A DNA stretch of 64,000 bases from Chitinophagaceae bacterium (GCA_022843585.1 JALHNJ010000001.1:1054001-1118000); one strand, 5' to 3'; counted from the stretch's first letter, positions 18,572 to 28,773 are shown. Numbers and translations: made by a program. The notes: generated by a model not told the origin, from the letters alone.

Positions 18572-21500
18572 TTAATAGAGAGGCCAATCTATTGCAATCA
18601 TCTCGTTTCTTGTTGTTGGCTTTTGTAAGCCTTTTGTTATCTCATCTACTTTTTCGCCAACTATTTTTTTCAGAACACTGATTTTTATTGTTGGGTTTTG
18701 TTTTATTGCTTCGAGTATGCTATAAGTAAATACACCATTTTTCAAATCGTTTCTTTCCAGTGCAAACTGGGTGCCTGCTGCCGCAGAAATGATGGTAGCA
18801 CCCGTATTTTTTCCAACATTTACAAAAAGGCTTTGCATTAATTCAAAACTATTTTTCAATCCTAATTGATTTTCTTTTTTGTAAGCTACTGGTTTAAGTC
18901 CTTTAATAAGAGAGTCGGAAGTAGCGTTCAACGTAACTAAATCTTCTTTATCAACTTCTCCACTGTGACACGCATCAATCAGCATTAATTTTCTGCGGGC
19001 TGGAATGCTATCGAGTAAATTCTCTAAATCGTCATAGTGCAGACCTCCCTGTTCTGGTTTTTCAAAATTGATAGAGTAGGTTGAAAGGTAATAATCATAG
19101 TCTTTGCTTAGCAATCCGTGACCAGAATATGCAATTACTACTTTGTCATTTTCGGTTGTTTTATGGAGTTTTTGTTTTAATGCTTTTATTGAAGAAGCGC
19201 TTACATTTTCATTTAATAAAGTATCAATAATAATATTACTGCCATACTTTTCTTTTAGCTTTTTACTTAAATCCCGGATGTCTTTAGCGCTGAATTGCAA
19301 ATTATATTTACTATCGGCAAATTTGTCAATACCAATTCCAATAAAATGGAGTATTTCTTTTGGTTCATTATCCGGTGTAAAGTTTACTAAGATTGGAATG
19401 CGATAACTCTCAACACCAGCAACATTTGTTACAGAAGTTTCAATTTTATTATATCCTTTTGATAAAATCACACTGACTGTTGTATTTAGTTTTTTTGAAT
19501 TAAGTGATTTTATGCTTTTACCATTTTTTCCAAATAAAGGCACTTCATTCACCCAAATGTTGTATCGGTCCAAAGTGGAATTTTTGTCGGAAGCTATGAT
19601 GGATAGGGTTAGATTTTTGGATTTAGTTATACTGCTAATTTGATTCCTGTTACTGATATCGGCTTCAGGTAGTTCAAACTCTTCTTTAAATTGCAAAGTG
19701 TCAATTCCCGCTTTTTTAATTCTCTTTATATAAGCCATCCTGTAAGCTTCTATCAAAGCAGGTTCTGCAAGACCAATAGCTTTAAGCACTTTATCGGGCC
19801 GGTTGTACTTTAAATCAAATTGATCAAAAGGATATACTTGTATTCCGGAAACATAGCTAAGTGCCTTGGCTCCGTTTTTGGAAGCCATATAGTAATTGTT
19901 TTTTAATGTCATGATCCAGTCCAGCGAATCGATTTTAATAAGAGAAATTGAGTCATTTGTTTTCTTATTTATCAGTAATGTTACAGGGCTATTTAAATAA
20001 TCAGCAAACATTACCTTATAGTAAACACTATTCGGGTCTCTATATTTTTTTAGTTTATCTGCAGTTTCTTTGGAGATGCCTTCTACCGGTTGTTGCAGCA
20101 GTGTTATCATTTGGGGGTTACCTGTCCGGTTACCAGATTCAAACTTTTCATTTTCCAACTGATACTTTTTATCGTCACTTATTGTTTTGTGCCCGGTAGT
20201 AAAAGTATTAGCCTTAGAAACTGCAGCACCTCCATGAGTGAGGTCCCATAGCAGATTATAACCGTTGTAGGAATCAGCATTTGTGGGAGGAAATAGTTGC
20301 ATTCTTTGCTTAACCAGTTTTTCTTTTTCGGCTTTAGTAAGGTTTTTGCCTGCTTTGTAAGCTTCATATTCAACTCCAGCCTCTGTGGAAGACCATAAAA
20401 ATTCTGTCATATCGGGAAAGCCGTGATAGTTAATATAAACGTCCCGTCCATTAGGAGTAAAGCCATAATAGCCAGGGGAAGCGGAACGTCCTCTAAACTC
20501 TGCTGTACTGTCTCCGGCGTTATTGATTTTTATCAGGTTCCACATATTTGTAAGTAGGAAAGATTCACCTGATGGTTCGGCAGCAATTCGTCCGGTAAAA
20601 TATTTTAGGGGTAATTGTATCAGCGTCTCTTGTTGAAATGTAGTGGTGTTCCAGATTTCAATATACGTTTCAGGGTAAGTGGAGCTATAAGCATAAAGCT
20701 TGTTTCCATCTTTTGAAAATTCAGTTCCAATAAATGATTTACCTTTTATGCTAAATTCCTTTAAAAGAGCAGCTTCATTTATCTGCCATAAATGAATACT
20801 GGAATTTCTTCTCGAAAGTGTGGTAAAGAAACCTCTTGCTGGTGAGGTTGCAATGGAGTAAACCTGGGAACTTAAGGGTATCTTTTTTATTGGAGGGACT
20901 TTTGTGCTTTGAGATTTTGTCAATTTATCTAACTCCCAAATATTTATAGTATGTATCGTTTTCCTGGTGGAATAGTCTGTTTCTTTTTCCAGTGAAATGA
21001 AATATTCTGTATTGTTGTGTTTTATGTAGCCCGCATTTTCAAAATTTACAGAGAGCCTGCCTGTTGGCTTCAGTGTTTTGGGATCTAACTGAATATAATT
21101 TTTTTGTAGTGGGTTGAAAGCATTTACATTTTCCATTATCTCTTTCATCATGTTTTTCTGGAACTCTTCTACTGCTTTGGGATCGTTTATGTCAATACTG
21201 CCCATTTTTTTTACTAACTCTTCGCTTCTTTTCTCCGAAGCTTTTGCAATGGAATCATAATTAATTGTGGAAGTGTATTTATTTATATTAGATGGGTTAG
21301 CAAAATTTATATTCCCGGCAGCGGTTGCAATTTTTTGCATTTCTGCAGAGTTTTCAGCTATTAGGATATGGTCTGACGCAGGGATTATCAATTGTGTGGG
21401 TAATCCGGAATACTGATATTGGCTCAACATTTTCCCTGTTTTTGTATCCCAGTTTTTTACCTCTAATTTTTCGGATGTAAGCCCTGCAGTATTTTGTCCG

Positions 21501-21811
21501 CTTACTGTGGTAATAAACAAAGCATCTGATGAAAAAAATATTTGGTGTACAGGTTGTCCCACATTTACTTTTCTGATTTCAAAACTGGTCTTAGCATCCC
21601 ATATTATAAATGTATTGTCCGCACTGGCCGTCGCTATCAACTTTCCGTCATTTGAAAAAGAAATTGAATTGATAACCTGCTGATGCCCCACCGGTACTTT
21701 CAGAACCGGTTTTTTTTGCTGTGCGGAAACGTTTGTTCCTGAACTTAGCAAAAGGAGAGCAAAATTTGTGGTACAAATTTTAGTAAATGAAAAGAAATGG
21801 TTGGTGGGCAT
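18572..21811 (-). CDS. Exported WD40-caspase protein, 1079 residues
   Basis: Signal sequence (about residues 1-30, ending NVSAQ), WD40-type repeats (about 35-110 and 320-440, for example GHQQVINSISFSNDGKLIAT), a spacer, and a C-terminal caspase domain (about 820-1079). The catalytic dyad is H898 in YSGHGLLSKDYDYYLS and C948 in LMLIDACHSGE, with IPAR before the Cys strand. The middle contains a Glu/Lys-rich helical stretch and a segment typical of these proteins, VYPFDQFDLKYNRPDKVL, also present in the two downstream paralogues. It starts 33 bases after the upstream paralogue ends and is followed after 31 bases by the broken copy, so the array is probably one transcript. It is the best-preserved sister of the pseudogene. 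Confidence 0.93.
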   Translation of the reverse strand: MPTNHFFSFTKICTTNFALLLLSSGTNVSAQQKKPVLKVPVGHQQVINSISFSNDGKLIATASADNTFIIWDAKTSFEIRKVNVGQPVHQIFFSSDALFITTVSGQNTAGLTSEKLEVKNWDTKTGKMLSQYQYSGLPTQLIIPASDHILIAENSAEMQKIATAAGNINFANPSNINKYTSTINYDSIAKASEKRSEELVKKMGSIDINDPKAVEEFQKNMMKEIMENVNAFNPLQKNYIQLDPKTLKPTGRLSVNFENAGYIKHNNTEYFISLEKETDYSTRKTIHTINIWELDKLTKSQSTKVPPIKKIPLSSQVYSIATSPARGFFTTLSRRNSSIHLWQINEAALLKEFSIKGKSFIGTEFSKDGNKLYAYSSTYPETYIEIWNTTTFQQETLIQLPLKYFTGRIAAEPSGESFLLTNMWNLIKINNAGDSTAEFRGRSASPGYYGFTPNGRDVYINYHGFPDMTEFLWSSTEAGVEYEAYKAGKNLTKAEKEKLVKQRMQLFPPTNADSYNGYNLLWDLTHGGAAVSKANTFTTGHKTISDDKKYQLENEKFESGNRTGNPQMITLLQQPVEGISKETADKLKKYRDPNSVYYKVMFADYLNSPVTLLINKKTNDSISLIKIDSLDWIMTLKNNYYMASKNGAKALSYVSGIQVYPFDQFDLKYNRPDKVLKAIGLAEPALIEAYRMAYIKRIKKAGIDTLQFKEEFELPEADISNRNQISSITKSKNLTLSIIASDKNSTLDRYNIWVNEVPLFGKNGKSIKSLNSKKLNTTVSVILSKGYNKIETSVTNVAGVESYRIPILVNFTPDNEPKEILHFIGIGIDKFADSKYNLQFSAKDIRDLSKKLKEKYGSNIIIDTLLNENVSASSIKALKQKLHKTTENDKVVIAYSGHGLLSKDYDYYLSTYSINFEKPEQGGLHYDDLENLLDSIPARRKLMLIDACHSGEVDKEDLVTLNATSDSLIKGLKPVAYKKENQLGLKNSFELMQSLFVNVGKNTGATIISAAAGTQFALERNDLKNGVFTYSILEAIKQNPTIKISVLKKIVGEKVDEITKGLQKPTTRNEMIAIDWPLY

Positions 21812-21844
21812 TTTACTAAATTTTATTAAATATTCAGATTTGCC

Positions 21845-24800
21845 TTATTTCACTACTTCTGTTGCCTTCTCTACTACGGATTTAGTTAATTGATTCAATT
21901 TGTCTTTCGTACCGCTAATTTCGAACTTGGTTTTTATTGCCTTATTCTGCTTCACATTTACAGTTATTGTAATGGTATCTCCTTTTACAGTATAACGACC
22001 ACTTAATGAATAGGCATCAGGAGAATTAGTGGCTGTTACATATACGATTTTGCTGTCCGTGCCTCTGGTGGCCAACTCGTTTAATTGAAGATTTACCATA
22101 CGGCTGAGTTCTAAATCATCGTCAGCAATTGTTTCATCGCTATTTTGAAAATTGCTGGCTGCGAACAGTGGTTTTTCTTGCGGTAAAATAATTTTAGCCA
22201 TTACTTCTTCATCTACTATACCAATATTAAAATTGGTATTGGTAACAACTTGTGGCTCCTGTCTGGCGCCATTTTCTTTTGATAATTCACTCACTGTTTT
22301 TTCTGCAGCATTAAACCAGCGGCTTACATTCAGGTATTTCCCATCTTCTAAAATATCTGGTTGTTGTTTGATGGCTTTTAATAAAGAATAGGTAAGCAAT
22401 CCCTGCGAATATCTTCCCATTTCATAGGCACTTTGGTTGCTGGCTGAAGCGGAGAGTATAAATAAGCCCGATTTTTCATTTAGTTTATCTATTGCTTTTA
22501 CCTGCTGCGCAGCATCATCATCTCTTGCTGCCATATAGTTTTGCTCATCGGCACCCATTTTTACAAAATCTTTAATCGCCTGCCCGCTATTGCAGGCATC
22601 AAATATTAAAATACGTTTTTGCGCCTTAATATTTTGTGGTTTCATCCATTCGGTAAGTTCTGCGGTACTGATACCCACATCGGCAACAGCGCTACCGGCA
22701 GTTAAAGATGAAGCATCCGCCGTTAGAAAATAAAATTGTTTTTGCTCTCCTTCCATTACGCCATGACCAGCAAAGAATATCAATAATATATCATTGGCAC
22801 TTGCCTTTTTGCCAATTTCTTCCAGGGTTTTTTTGATGCTGTTCTTTTCGGGTAGCTGGTATCTTTCTTTAGCTGTGGTTAGGTTATACATAAATACATG
22901 TTCTTTGCCATCGGAGTTTAATAACTTTTTTGCAGCGTTAGAAACAGCCGTAGAAATATCGTTAGCATCTTTGGCCGCATATTTCAGATCCAGTTCATCC
23001 CCCTTATAATCACTTACACCAACCATTACTGCATACAAGTTAGGTGGAGTGGTGGCTTGATTGCTTTTGTCTTCTTTTACTTTAAATCCACGGGATGATA
23101 TAGTATTGTCTGCTGTAAATGCTTTTACTGTTACCTGGTTCTCTACGCCGGCAATAAAATAAGGACTGAGTTCCGCTTTTTTTATAATCAACTCATAGAT
23201 GTTACCGTTCTTTTTTAATTGTGCCGGCTTATATGTTTTGGTAGGATTTCCATTTATTGAAAGAATAGTTTCTCCCAATCCTCCCCGGCGGGGAATAATC
23301 TTAAAATAATATTCATCGGTTTTGCTGCTTGCATCTTCTATTTCGGGTGTAAGGCCGCAAATATTTAACTGTTCCAGGGTTTTTGCATTGATGCTATCAC
23401 CAGTTGTAATCCTCTCTACAAGATTAGGTACCCACAATTGATTTTTTGCCTGGTCCAGCTCTATCACTTCTTCACCACAAACAAAGTAGAGCATTTTTCG
23501 GGCAGATTCCGTTCCATCATACCGGCCGAAATTGTCTTGCACTAAAAAGTCTTTGTTGCTGGTAACAAAATGTTTGTAGGCCAGTTTTACTTGTGGCAAT
23601 ATGTACACTTCCATCGCATCATCCGTAAGCACATATAGATATTTGCCAGATTTTCCATATGTAATTTCATTGCCTTTAAGTTTTTGTACCGTTGCTCCTG
23701 ATAGTAAGTTATGTATTCTTATGTTTTCGCCAGAATGTACTACCAGAATTTCATCGCTTACAAAATGAAATTCTATTCCTTTTCCCGGTTCTTTCAGTTT
23801 TGTAAGTATAGTTTCATTCACATTCTCAACAGGTGTTGTTACTATTTTTCCATTAGCATAAATAAGTTTTAGTTCGTTTTTATTTGGTACAAAACCTGCA
23901 TAATTTATATCATTTAGCGATGTTATCAATTTTCCTGAAGCTGTTTCCCAAACCTGCAAGAGTGATTCGTTGTTATCAAAACATAAAAAATATTTAGAGT
24001 CAAAGCTCATTTCTATGGTATGCGGGTAAGCTGTTCCAACGGTAACGGATTGTATGAGTTCTTGTGTGGCTAATGACCAAATCTTTACCTTGTTGCTTCC
24101 TCCCGTAATGATGTAGGCCCCATCCGGACTAAACCGTTGTTCTGTAAACATACTAATGCTATCTATAGTTAGCAATCGTTTATTGTCCGATAATCTAATT
24201 ACTTGTACTGAAAAATTATCATCATGCAATACATATTTACTGTTTGGGCTAAACTTGCTGAATGACTCATATGATCCTGATGCATCGCTTAGTGTTGTTT
24301 CATCACCACCTTCTGCATTAAAAACAACACTGCTTTCTCTTCCACCTGCTACTACAAAGAGGCTATCGTTAGCATTAAAATCTACACTAGTTGCCCATTG
24401 ATTATTAAATATTTTTTTATGAAAAACAATTTTGCCGGTAGCTGCTTCTATTTTTCTTACTACACCATCCCTGGAAGTAGTCAATATGTATTTTTCATCT
24501 TTAGACAGTTGTAAAGCGGTGAACCGTTCATTATGCGAACCATAGGTCATTTCTTTTTTTCCGGTTGTTGCGTTCCACCGGCTTAAAACAGGATCGTAGT
24601 TTCCAGCAAGTATGCTATTACTTTTTTTAAGATAGTTCAGGAAATAAAGAGCTTCTTTTCCGGATTGAAAATAAAATGTCAACTTATAAGTTGCAATATC
24701 CCAAACGCTGCAAAACCCACTTTTATCGCCGAGAGCAAATGTTTTTTTATCAGGAGATACTTTTATTCTATATATCCAGTCATTATGATTTTCAATTGCG

Positions 24801-25630
24801 CCAACAAAGTTGCCAGATAGTTTATTCCATATCCTGGCAGAATTATCGCTGGATGAAGTAATTATATTTCCGTCAGGAAGAAATTTTGCATTCCAAACCG
24901 TATTTGTATGACCGCTGTAAACCATTAGTTGTTTACCGGTTGCAGTTTCCCAAAGTCTTGCTGTTGAATCATCCGAAGCGGTGAGTAGTTGAGCGTCATT
25001 TTCAGAAAATTCTACATCAATAATCCGGCTTTGATGGCCTTCGAAGGATGCAGTAAATTTGCGTTGGTCGATGTCCCAAAGCTTCAAAGTAGCACCTCCA
25101 TACAAAGCAAGCATTTTGCTATTGTTGCTAAACTTTAGCTCTTCGTTAAAAAAGGTTTGCGCAATTGTATCGGCCAGGTGAAAAGTTGCGGCATTATAAA
25201 TTCGTATGCTGGAACCTCCTTTTTCACCATAATATTGTCCGCTAACGGCAATCCATTTGCCATCTGTGCTAATAGCCAATCCTGGAGAAAAATCGTAGCT
25301 TCCTAATAATATTGATTTGCCAGTTTGAATATTATACGCTTCTGCAGGAGTAAAACCTGTAATAATAAGGTAGTTGTTATCTGTTGTAAAAGCCATTTCG
25401 GTTGGATGTCCCCGGTTAAGGCTGGCTAATAATTTGCCGGTTGAAGCTTCCCATATTTTGATCTTACCATCCAGATCTCCTGATGCATATAATTTTTCAT
25501 TTGGACTAATGGCCACTGCTTTCATCTCATTACTATTCGCACTAGGTAATACCAGTTCGGGCTGCTGGGCCAATAATTGGGACACACATAGTAAGCAATA
25601 AGTCAGGCCAATCAATTTCAGAGTTTGCAT
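21845..25630 (-). CDS. Exported WD40-caspase protein with extra C-terminal domain, 1261 residues
   Basis: First gene of the tandem array. The ATG at 25630 is chosen over one 45 bases upstream because it begins a good signal peptide (MQTLKLIGLTYCLLCVSQLL, then AQQ). WD40 repeats fill about residues 30-560, followed by further propeller-like sequence to about 720. The caspase domain spans about 864-1120, with H956 in FFAGHGVME and C1013 in ILIFDACNSGQ. Unlike its paralogues it has a further C-terminal region of about 100 residues (from about 1160) whose final part (YSLSGRYTVKGDTITITVNV) resembles the accessory domain found in TolB-like or adenylate-cyclase-associated proteins; this is a weak inference. 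It is the most divergent array member. Confidence 0.93.
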   Translation of the reverse strand: MQTLKLIGLTYCLLCVSQLLAQQPELVLPSANSNEMKAVAISPNEKLYASGDLDGKIKIWEASTGKLLASLNRGHPTEMAFTTDNNYLIITGFTPAEAYNIQTGKSILLGSYDFSPGLAISTDGKWIAVSGQYYGEKGGSSIRIYNAATFHLADTIAQTFFNEELKFSNNSKMLALYGGATLKLWDIDQRKFTASFEGHQSRIIDVEFSENDAQLLTASDDSTARLWETATGKQLMVYSGHTNTVWNAKFLPDGNIITSSSDNSARIWNKLSGNFVGAIENHNDWIYRIKVSPDKKTFALGDKSGFCSVWDIATYKLTFYFQSGKEALYFLNYLKKSNSILAGNYDPVLSRWNATTGKKEMTYGSHNERFTALQLSKDEKYILTTSRDGVVRKIEAATGKIVFHKKIFNNQWATSVDFNANDSLFVVAGGRESSVVFNAEGGDETTLSDASGSYESFSKFSPNSKYVLHDDNFSVQVIRLSDNKRLLTIDSISMFTEQRFSPDGAYIITGGSNKVKIWSLATQELIQSVTVGTAYPHTIEMSFDSKYFLCFDNNESLLQVWETASGKLITSLNDINYAGFVPNKNELKLIYANGKIVTTPVENVNETILTKLKEPGKGIEFHFVSDEILVVHSGENIRIHNLLSGATVQKLKGNEITYGKSGKYLYVLTDDAMEVYILPQVKLAYKHFVTSNKDFLVQDNFGRYDGTESARKMLYFVCGEEVIELDQAKNQLWVPNLVERITTGDSINAKTLEQLNICGLTPEIEDASSKTDEYYFKIIPRRGGLGETILSINGNPTKTYKPAQLKKNGNIYELIIKKAELSPYFIAGVENQVTVKAFTADNTISSRGFKVKEDKSNQATTPPNLYAVMVGVSDYKGDELDLKYAAKDANDISTAVSNAAKKLLNSDGKEHVFMYNLTTAKERYQLPEKNSIKKTLEEIGKKASANDILLIFFAGHGVMEGEQKQFYFLTADASSLTAGSAVADVGISTAELTEWMKPQNIKAQKRILIFDACNSGQAIKDFVKMGADEQNYMAARDDDAAQQVKAIDKLNEKSGLFILSASASNQSAYEMGRYSQGLLTYSLLKAIKQQPDILEDGKYLNVSRWFNAAEKTVSELSKENGARQEPQVVTNTNFNIGIVDEEVMAKIILPQEKPLFAASNFQNSDETIADDDLELSRMVNLQLNELATRGTDSKIVYVTATNSPDAYSLSGRYTVKGDTITITVNVKQNKAIKTKFEISGTKDKLNQLTKSVVEKATEVVK

Positions 25631-25720
25631 CAACAAATTTTCTGAAAAATTACCACTATTAGCAGGCTTTTCCAATACCGTTCACAGGGTAGTTTGGATT
25701 TGAGGATCATTGCTAAGCAT

Positions 25721-25746
25721 AAAAAAACCGGCTCGAAAGCCGGTTT
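25721..25746 (-). terminator. Intrinsic terminator of the Tyr/Trp/Cys-rich small protein gene
   Basis: AAACCGGCT-cgaa-AGCCGGTTT, a perfect 9-bp stem with a 4-base loop. On the minus strand it is followed by seven Ts (A-run at 25721-25727 on the plus strand). It insulates the small gene from the WD40-caspase array downstream. Confidence 0.88.
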
Positions 25747-25760
25747 GTATGGTAATTCGA

Positions 25761-26144
25761 TTAACAGTAGTACCAATATTTGTACCAATAGCAATAGCCA
25801 TAACCATCGCAATAGTAGTACCAATAGTAGCAAAGTCCGGCACGGGATGCTTCCGGAGCTTTATACGTTTTTTGGAAAGCTTTTACTGCTGCGGCAAGAG
25901 ATTTTGCATTAGCAGCTGTAAGCGTTTGACCAGCTTTGTAAGTTGTTCCGCCTACAGTAGCTTCAGGAGAACCGCCACGGTTAGCGTCAAGGCTGGCATT
26001 GGATACCATGCTTAAAAAGCCGATATCGCTGTCTGTTAAAGTAGTGCCTGCCTTCATGGGAGACACTGTTTTTTCTGTTTGCCCAAATACTACTGATGCC
26101 ATCAGCAGAAGAGAAGCCGAGAATAAGATTTTAATCTTTTTCAT
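25761..26144 (-). CDS. Small exported protein with an extreme Tyr/Trp/Cys tail
   Basis: A 127-residue protein with a signal peptide (MKKIKILFSASLLLMASVVF, then GQ). A spacer carries two similar segments (KAGTTLTDSD near 31 and KAGQTLTAANAKSL near 71) and then R101 followed by AGLC. The last 23 residues (105-127) hold 4 Cys, 12 Tyr and 3 Trp, with Cys at 105, 112, 118 and 127. I know of no family with this tail. Possible roles are a disulfide-linked peptide, a modified peptide precursor or an envelope adhesive; release by an Arg-specific caspase from the island at S100-R101 is a hypothesis. It has its own terminator and lies between two caspase loci on the same strand. Confidence 0.8.
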   Translation of the reverse strand: MKKIKILFSASLLLMASVVFGQTEKTVSPMKAGTTLTDSDIGFLSMVSNASLDANRGGSPEATVGGTTYKAGQTLTAANAKSLAAAVKAFQKTYKAPEASRAGLCYYWYYYCDGYGYCYWYKYWYYC

Positions 26145-26408
26145 TGTTGTTTTTTGTAGGTGATAAAATTTGATGGTTTTTAAATATATGCTTTTAGCAG
26201 ATAAAAATTTGCACTGTTTGTAAATATTTCAGTAAATATATTTTTGTTATTAATTTTTTCCAATACTCTATTTTAAGTAGTCGTTCCTATTGCCTTTTTC
26301 TTGTTTTATTATCTCAATTTCTCCAGTCCCGTATTCTTAAGTAAAGTTAGTAGTGTGCCAACCTGGTTTCAATACCCAATAGGAGGTATTTATTACAGGC
26401 AATTTAAA

Positions 26409-28613
26409 TTATTTGTCTTTTAAAGGAATGAAAATAAACTCACTAAATGCGTCGGTATTGCCAAAATCGGCCATATGGGGCGATATTTTTAGAGTAGCAG
26501 TTTCATTGAGGCTGGCGGTTTGTAATACAGCATTAATATCGCCTAGTGTAACAATGCCGTTAGAGCCCTCACCTTTTGCCCGTAGCACCTGTAACAGAAG
26601 ATTCGCAAACGGAGAATGACGGCCTGCTTTTCCATCAAAAGCAGGCTCAGTACCGACGGAGGACAAAAATTTTCGGGTACGGAGCGGTAATTTATCTTTT
26701 AAAAACTGGAGCACATTTTTATTACTTATACCGGTAGTACTTGTTTCCCTTTTTACATTCTCAAAAGCTTTTGCATCAAAGGTGCCGCCGTGGCAAACAT
26801 CCAGCAATACCAGTACCTGTCTTGCCGGTATATTATTTAGCATTTTTTGCAGCTTGGCATAGGGGATGTAAGTGTTGCGTACAGGGTCGTCGTTAATTGA
26901 CCGGGAGTCCGTACAAACAATAAAACCATCATCCAGCAATTCATTATCTACATCGCCATGCCCCGCAAAATAAACCACCAGCTGGTCGTTAGGTTGTGCT
27001 ATACGATAGTACTCTCTAATGGCTTTATAAATACTGTCCATCGGCTTATCTTCTAATAATTGCACTTCAAACCCGTAGGAGTTGGATAATTCATCCGCTA
27101 CTGCACGGGCATCTTTTATAGGGTTACTGAGTTTGTTCCAACCTTTGCCTTTATAATTATCAGTACCTACGATCAGGGCATATTTTTTTGAAGTTAAATC
27201 GCTGATAGCCTGTTGTAATTCTTTGGGTCTTATTTTTAAACCACGGGTTGCTTCTTCGGTATCGCCAAATATATCACGGTACAATTTCAGGAATTCTTTT
27301 TCAAAGAAAATGTCAAAGTACTTCCAATTCTCTTTATTGTTTTCGATGGCATAAGTCACTTCATCCTGCTTAGCATCCTCGGAAAAAATATTGTATATGT
27401 TTATCGAAGTGTCAATTGAAGTAATGAAATGGTTAATGTATCCTTTTATTTTTTCATTGAATCTTTTTTCTAATCCTATTTTGTTTGGTACCATTATTAT
27501 CCTGTTTTTATTAAGAAGACTGGCTACCAATGGGGAACTTTGCATTAGCGTCCTGATAAATTCAGGTCTGAATTTATCAGAGGGACCTGCTTCAGTAATA
27601 AAAAGTTGATTACGGGCTGGTATAAGCTGGATGTATTCCTGTAATGTTTTCAACGAGACTAATTTATTAACTGTTCCTTTTGCTAAACTATTTTTTTGTT
27701 GTAATGCCTCTTTTGAATACCCCTCACTATCATAAGGGAAGAAATAGGTTGAAAAATTAGCAGAGTCTATAGAAAATACATCACTATAGCCGCTAAAGTT
27801 GAAAATGAAGTAATCATTTGCAGAAGCTTTAAGCGAAATATCTTTTAGTGCATTAAGTATGGCATCTTTTGTGGCATTGGCACCTGTTAACAAATATCCA
27901 TGATAGGAGCTAACTTTTTCATTCATTCCAAGATACCTGGAGTATTGATTGCTAAAAAAGCTATTATATGATATAGCATCAGACTCACAAGCGTCAAACT
28001 GTAGCGAATTGTTTCCTATGTACTTGTCAATTCCAACTGAAAGAGCCCATACTGCTTTTACAGAATACTTGTTTCTGTCAGTTTGGTCGTAGACCGCATA
28101 TTGTCTCAATAGTATTGGTAGTACCTTCTTTGCTCTTGTTCTTTCAGATATGGAGAACTTACGGAGGTAGTCAAATACAAATTCGTCAACAACCCTCCCC
28201 GCCTCGTTATAGGCCATTATTCTTAATAGCCCTTCGCCGGTATTATAGGCTTTGTCTGTAACTATATATTTATTATCAGTTTGCCATACACTGTCGATCT
28301 TATCATTGCTGCCAAAAATCAATCTGAAGCCTTTTTGTGTATGGCCTAATGAATCCGTAAATTTTTTGTAATTGGTAATAGTATCACCCCGAAAAAAAAA
28401 TCCTTGAAATTTGGAAAAAAATGGCGTTCCATAATATAAAACATAAACAACTGTAGGGTTAAGTTTCTTTATTTCTTGCGGATACTGACTTTTATGAAGT
28501 ACAAATGTCATTTCTTCTACTATCCCCGGATTCGCTATTGACATTTTGCTTAACAATAAACCGGCAACTATTAAAATAGCAACAATGTTTCTTTTTTTTA
28601 AACAATAGTTCAT
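26409..28613 (-). CDS. Double caspase-type protein: dead N-terminal domain, active C-terminal domain
   Basis: A 734-residue protein with an N-terminal signal/anchor segment (about 8-28). Two caspase-type domains follow. The second (about 475-734) is complete: H552 in YFAGHGDVD and C607 in LVLLDVCHGG after IPAR. The first (about 185-385) has the same layout, starting VWALSVGIDKY, but the His position is Tyr276 (FNFSGYSD) and the Cys position aligns with Gly343: IPARNQLFITEAG against IPARQVLVLLDVC. The first domain is therefore a pseudo-caspase, possibly regulatory as in animal c-FLIP; that parallel is inference. No WD40 or TPR is present. It is divergent from the caspase-TPR gene across a 160-base region. 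Confidence 0.9.
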   Translation of the reverse strand: MNYCLKKRNIVAILIVAGLLLSKMSIANPGIVEEMTFVLHKSQYPQEIKKLNPTVVYVLYYGTPFFSKFQGFFFRGDTITNYKKFTDSLGHTQKGFRLIFGSNDKIDSVWQTDNKYIVTDKAYNTGEGLLRIMAYNEAGRVVDEFVFDYLRKFSISERTRAKKVLPILLRQYAVYDQTDRNKYSVKAVWALSVGIDKYIGNNSLQFDACESDAISYNSFFSNQYSRYLGMNEKVSSYHGYLLTGANATKDAILNALKDISLKASANDYFIFNFSGYSDVFSIDSANFSTYFFPYDSEGYSKEALQQKNSLAKGTVNKLVSLKTLQEYIQLIPARNQLFITEAGPSDKFRPEFIRTLMQSSPLVASLLNKNRIIMVPNKIGLEKRFNEKIKGYINHFITSIDTSINIYNIFSEDAKQDEVTYAIENNKENWKYFDIFFEKEFLKLYRDIFGDTEEATRGLKIRPKELQQAISDLTSKKYALIVGTDNYKGKGWNKLSNPIKDARAVADELSNSYGFEVQLLEDKPMDSIYKAIREYYRIAQPNDQLVVYFAGHGDVDNELLDDGFIVCTDSRSINDDPVRNTYIPYAKLQKMLNNIPARQVLVLLDVCHGGTFDAKAFENVKRETSTTGISNKNVLQFLKDKLPLRTRKFLSSVGTEPAFDGKAGRHSPFANLLLQVLRAKGEGSNGIVTLGDINAVLQTASLNETATLKISPHMADFGNTDAFSEFIFIPLKDK

Positions 28614-28773
28614 GGTGGGTTTATTTATTCCGAAAAGGTATAATTATTAATTATAGGCACAATACCGTGCAGCGGGTACTTTATCTTCTCTAAACTATAT
28701 TATCTTTAGCTATAATAAGAGAATTCAGGCAACTTCTTTTACTCATATAATGTCTGAAAAAGGTATTTGGACC

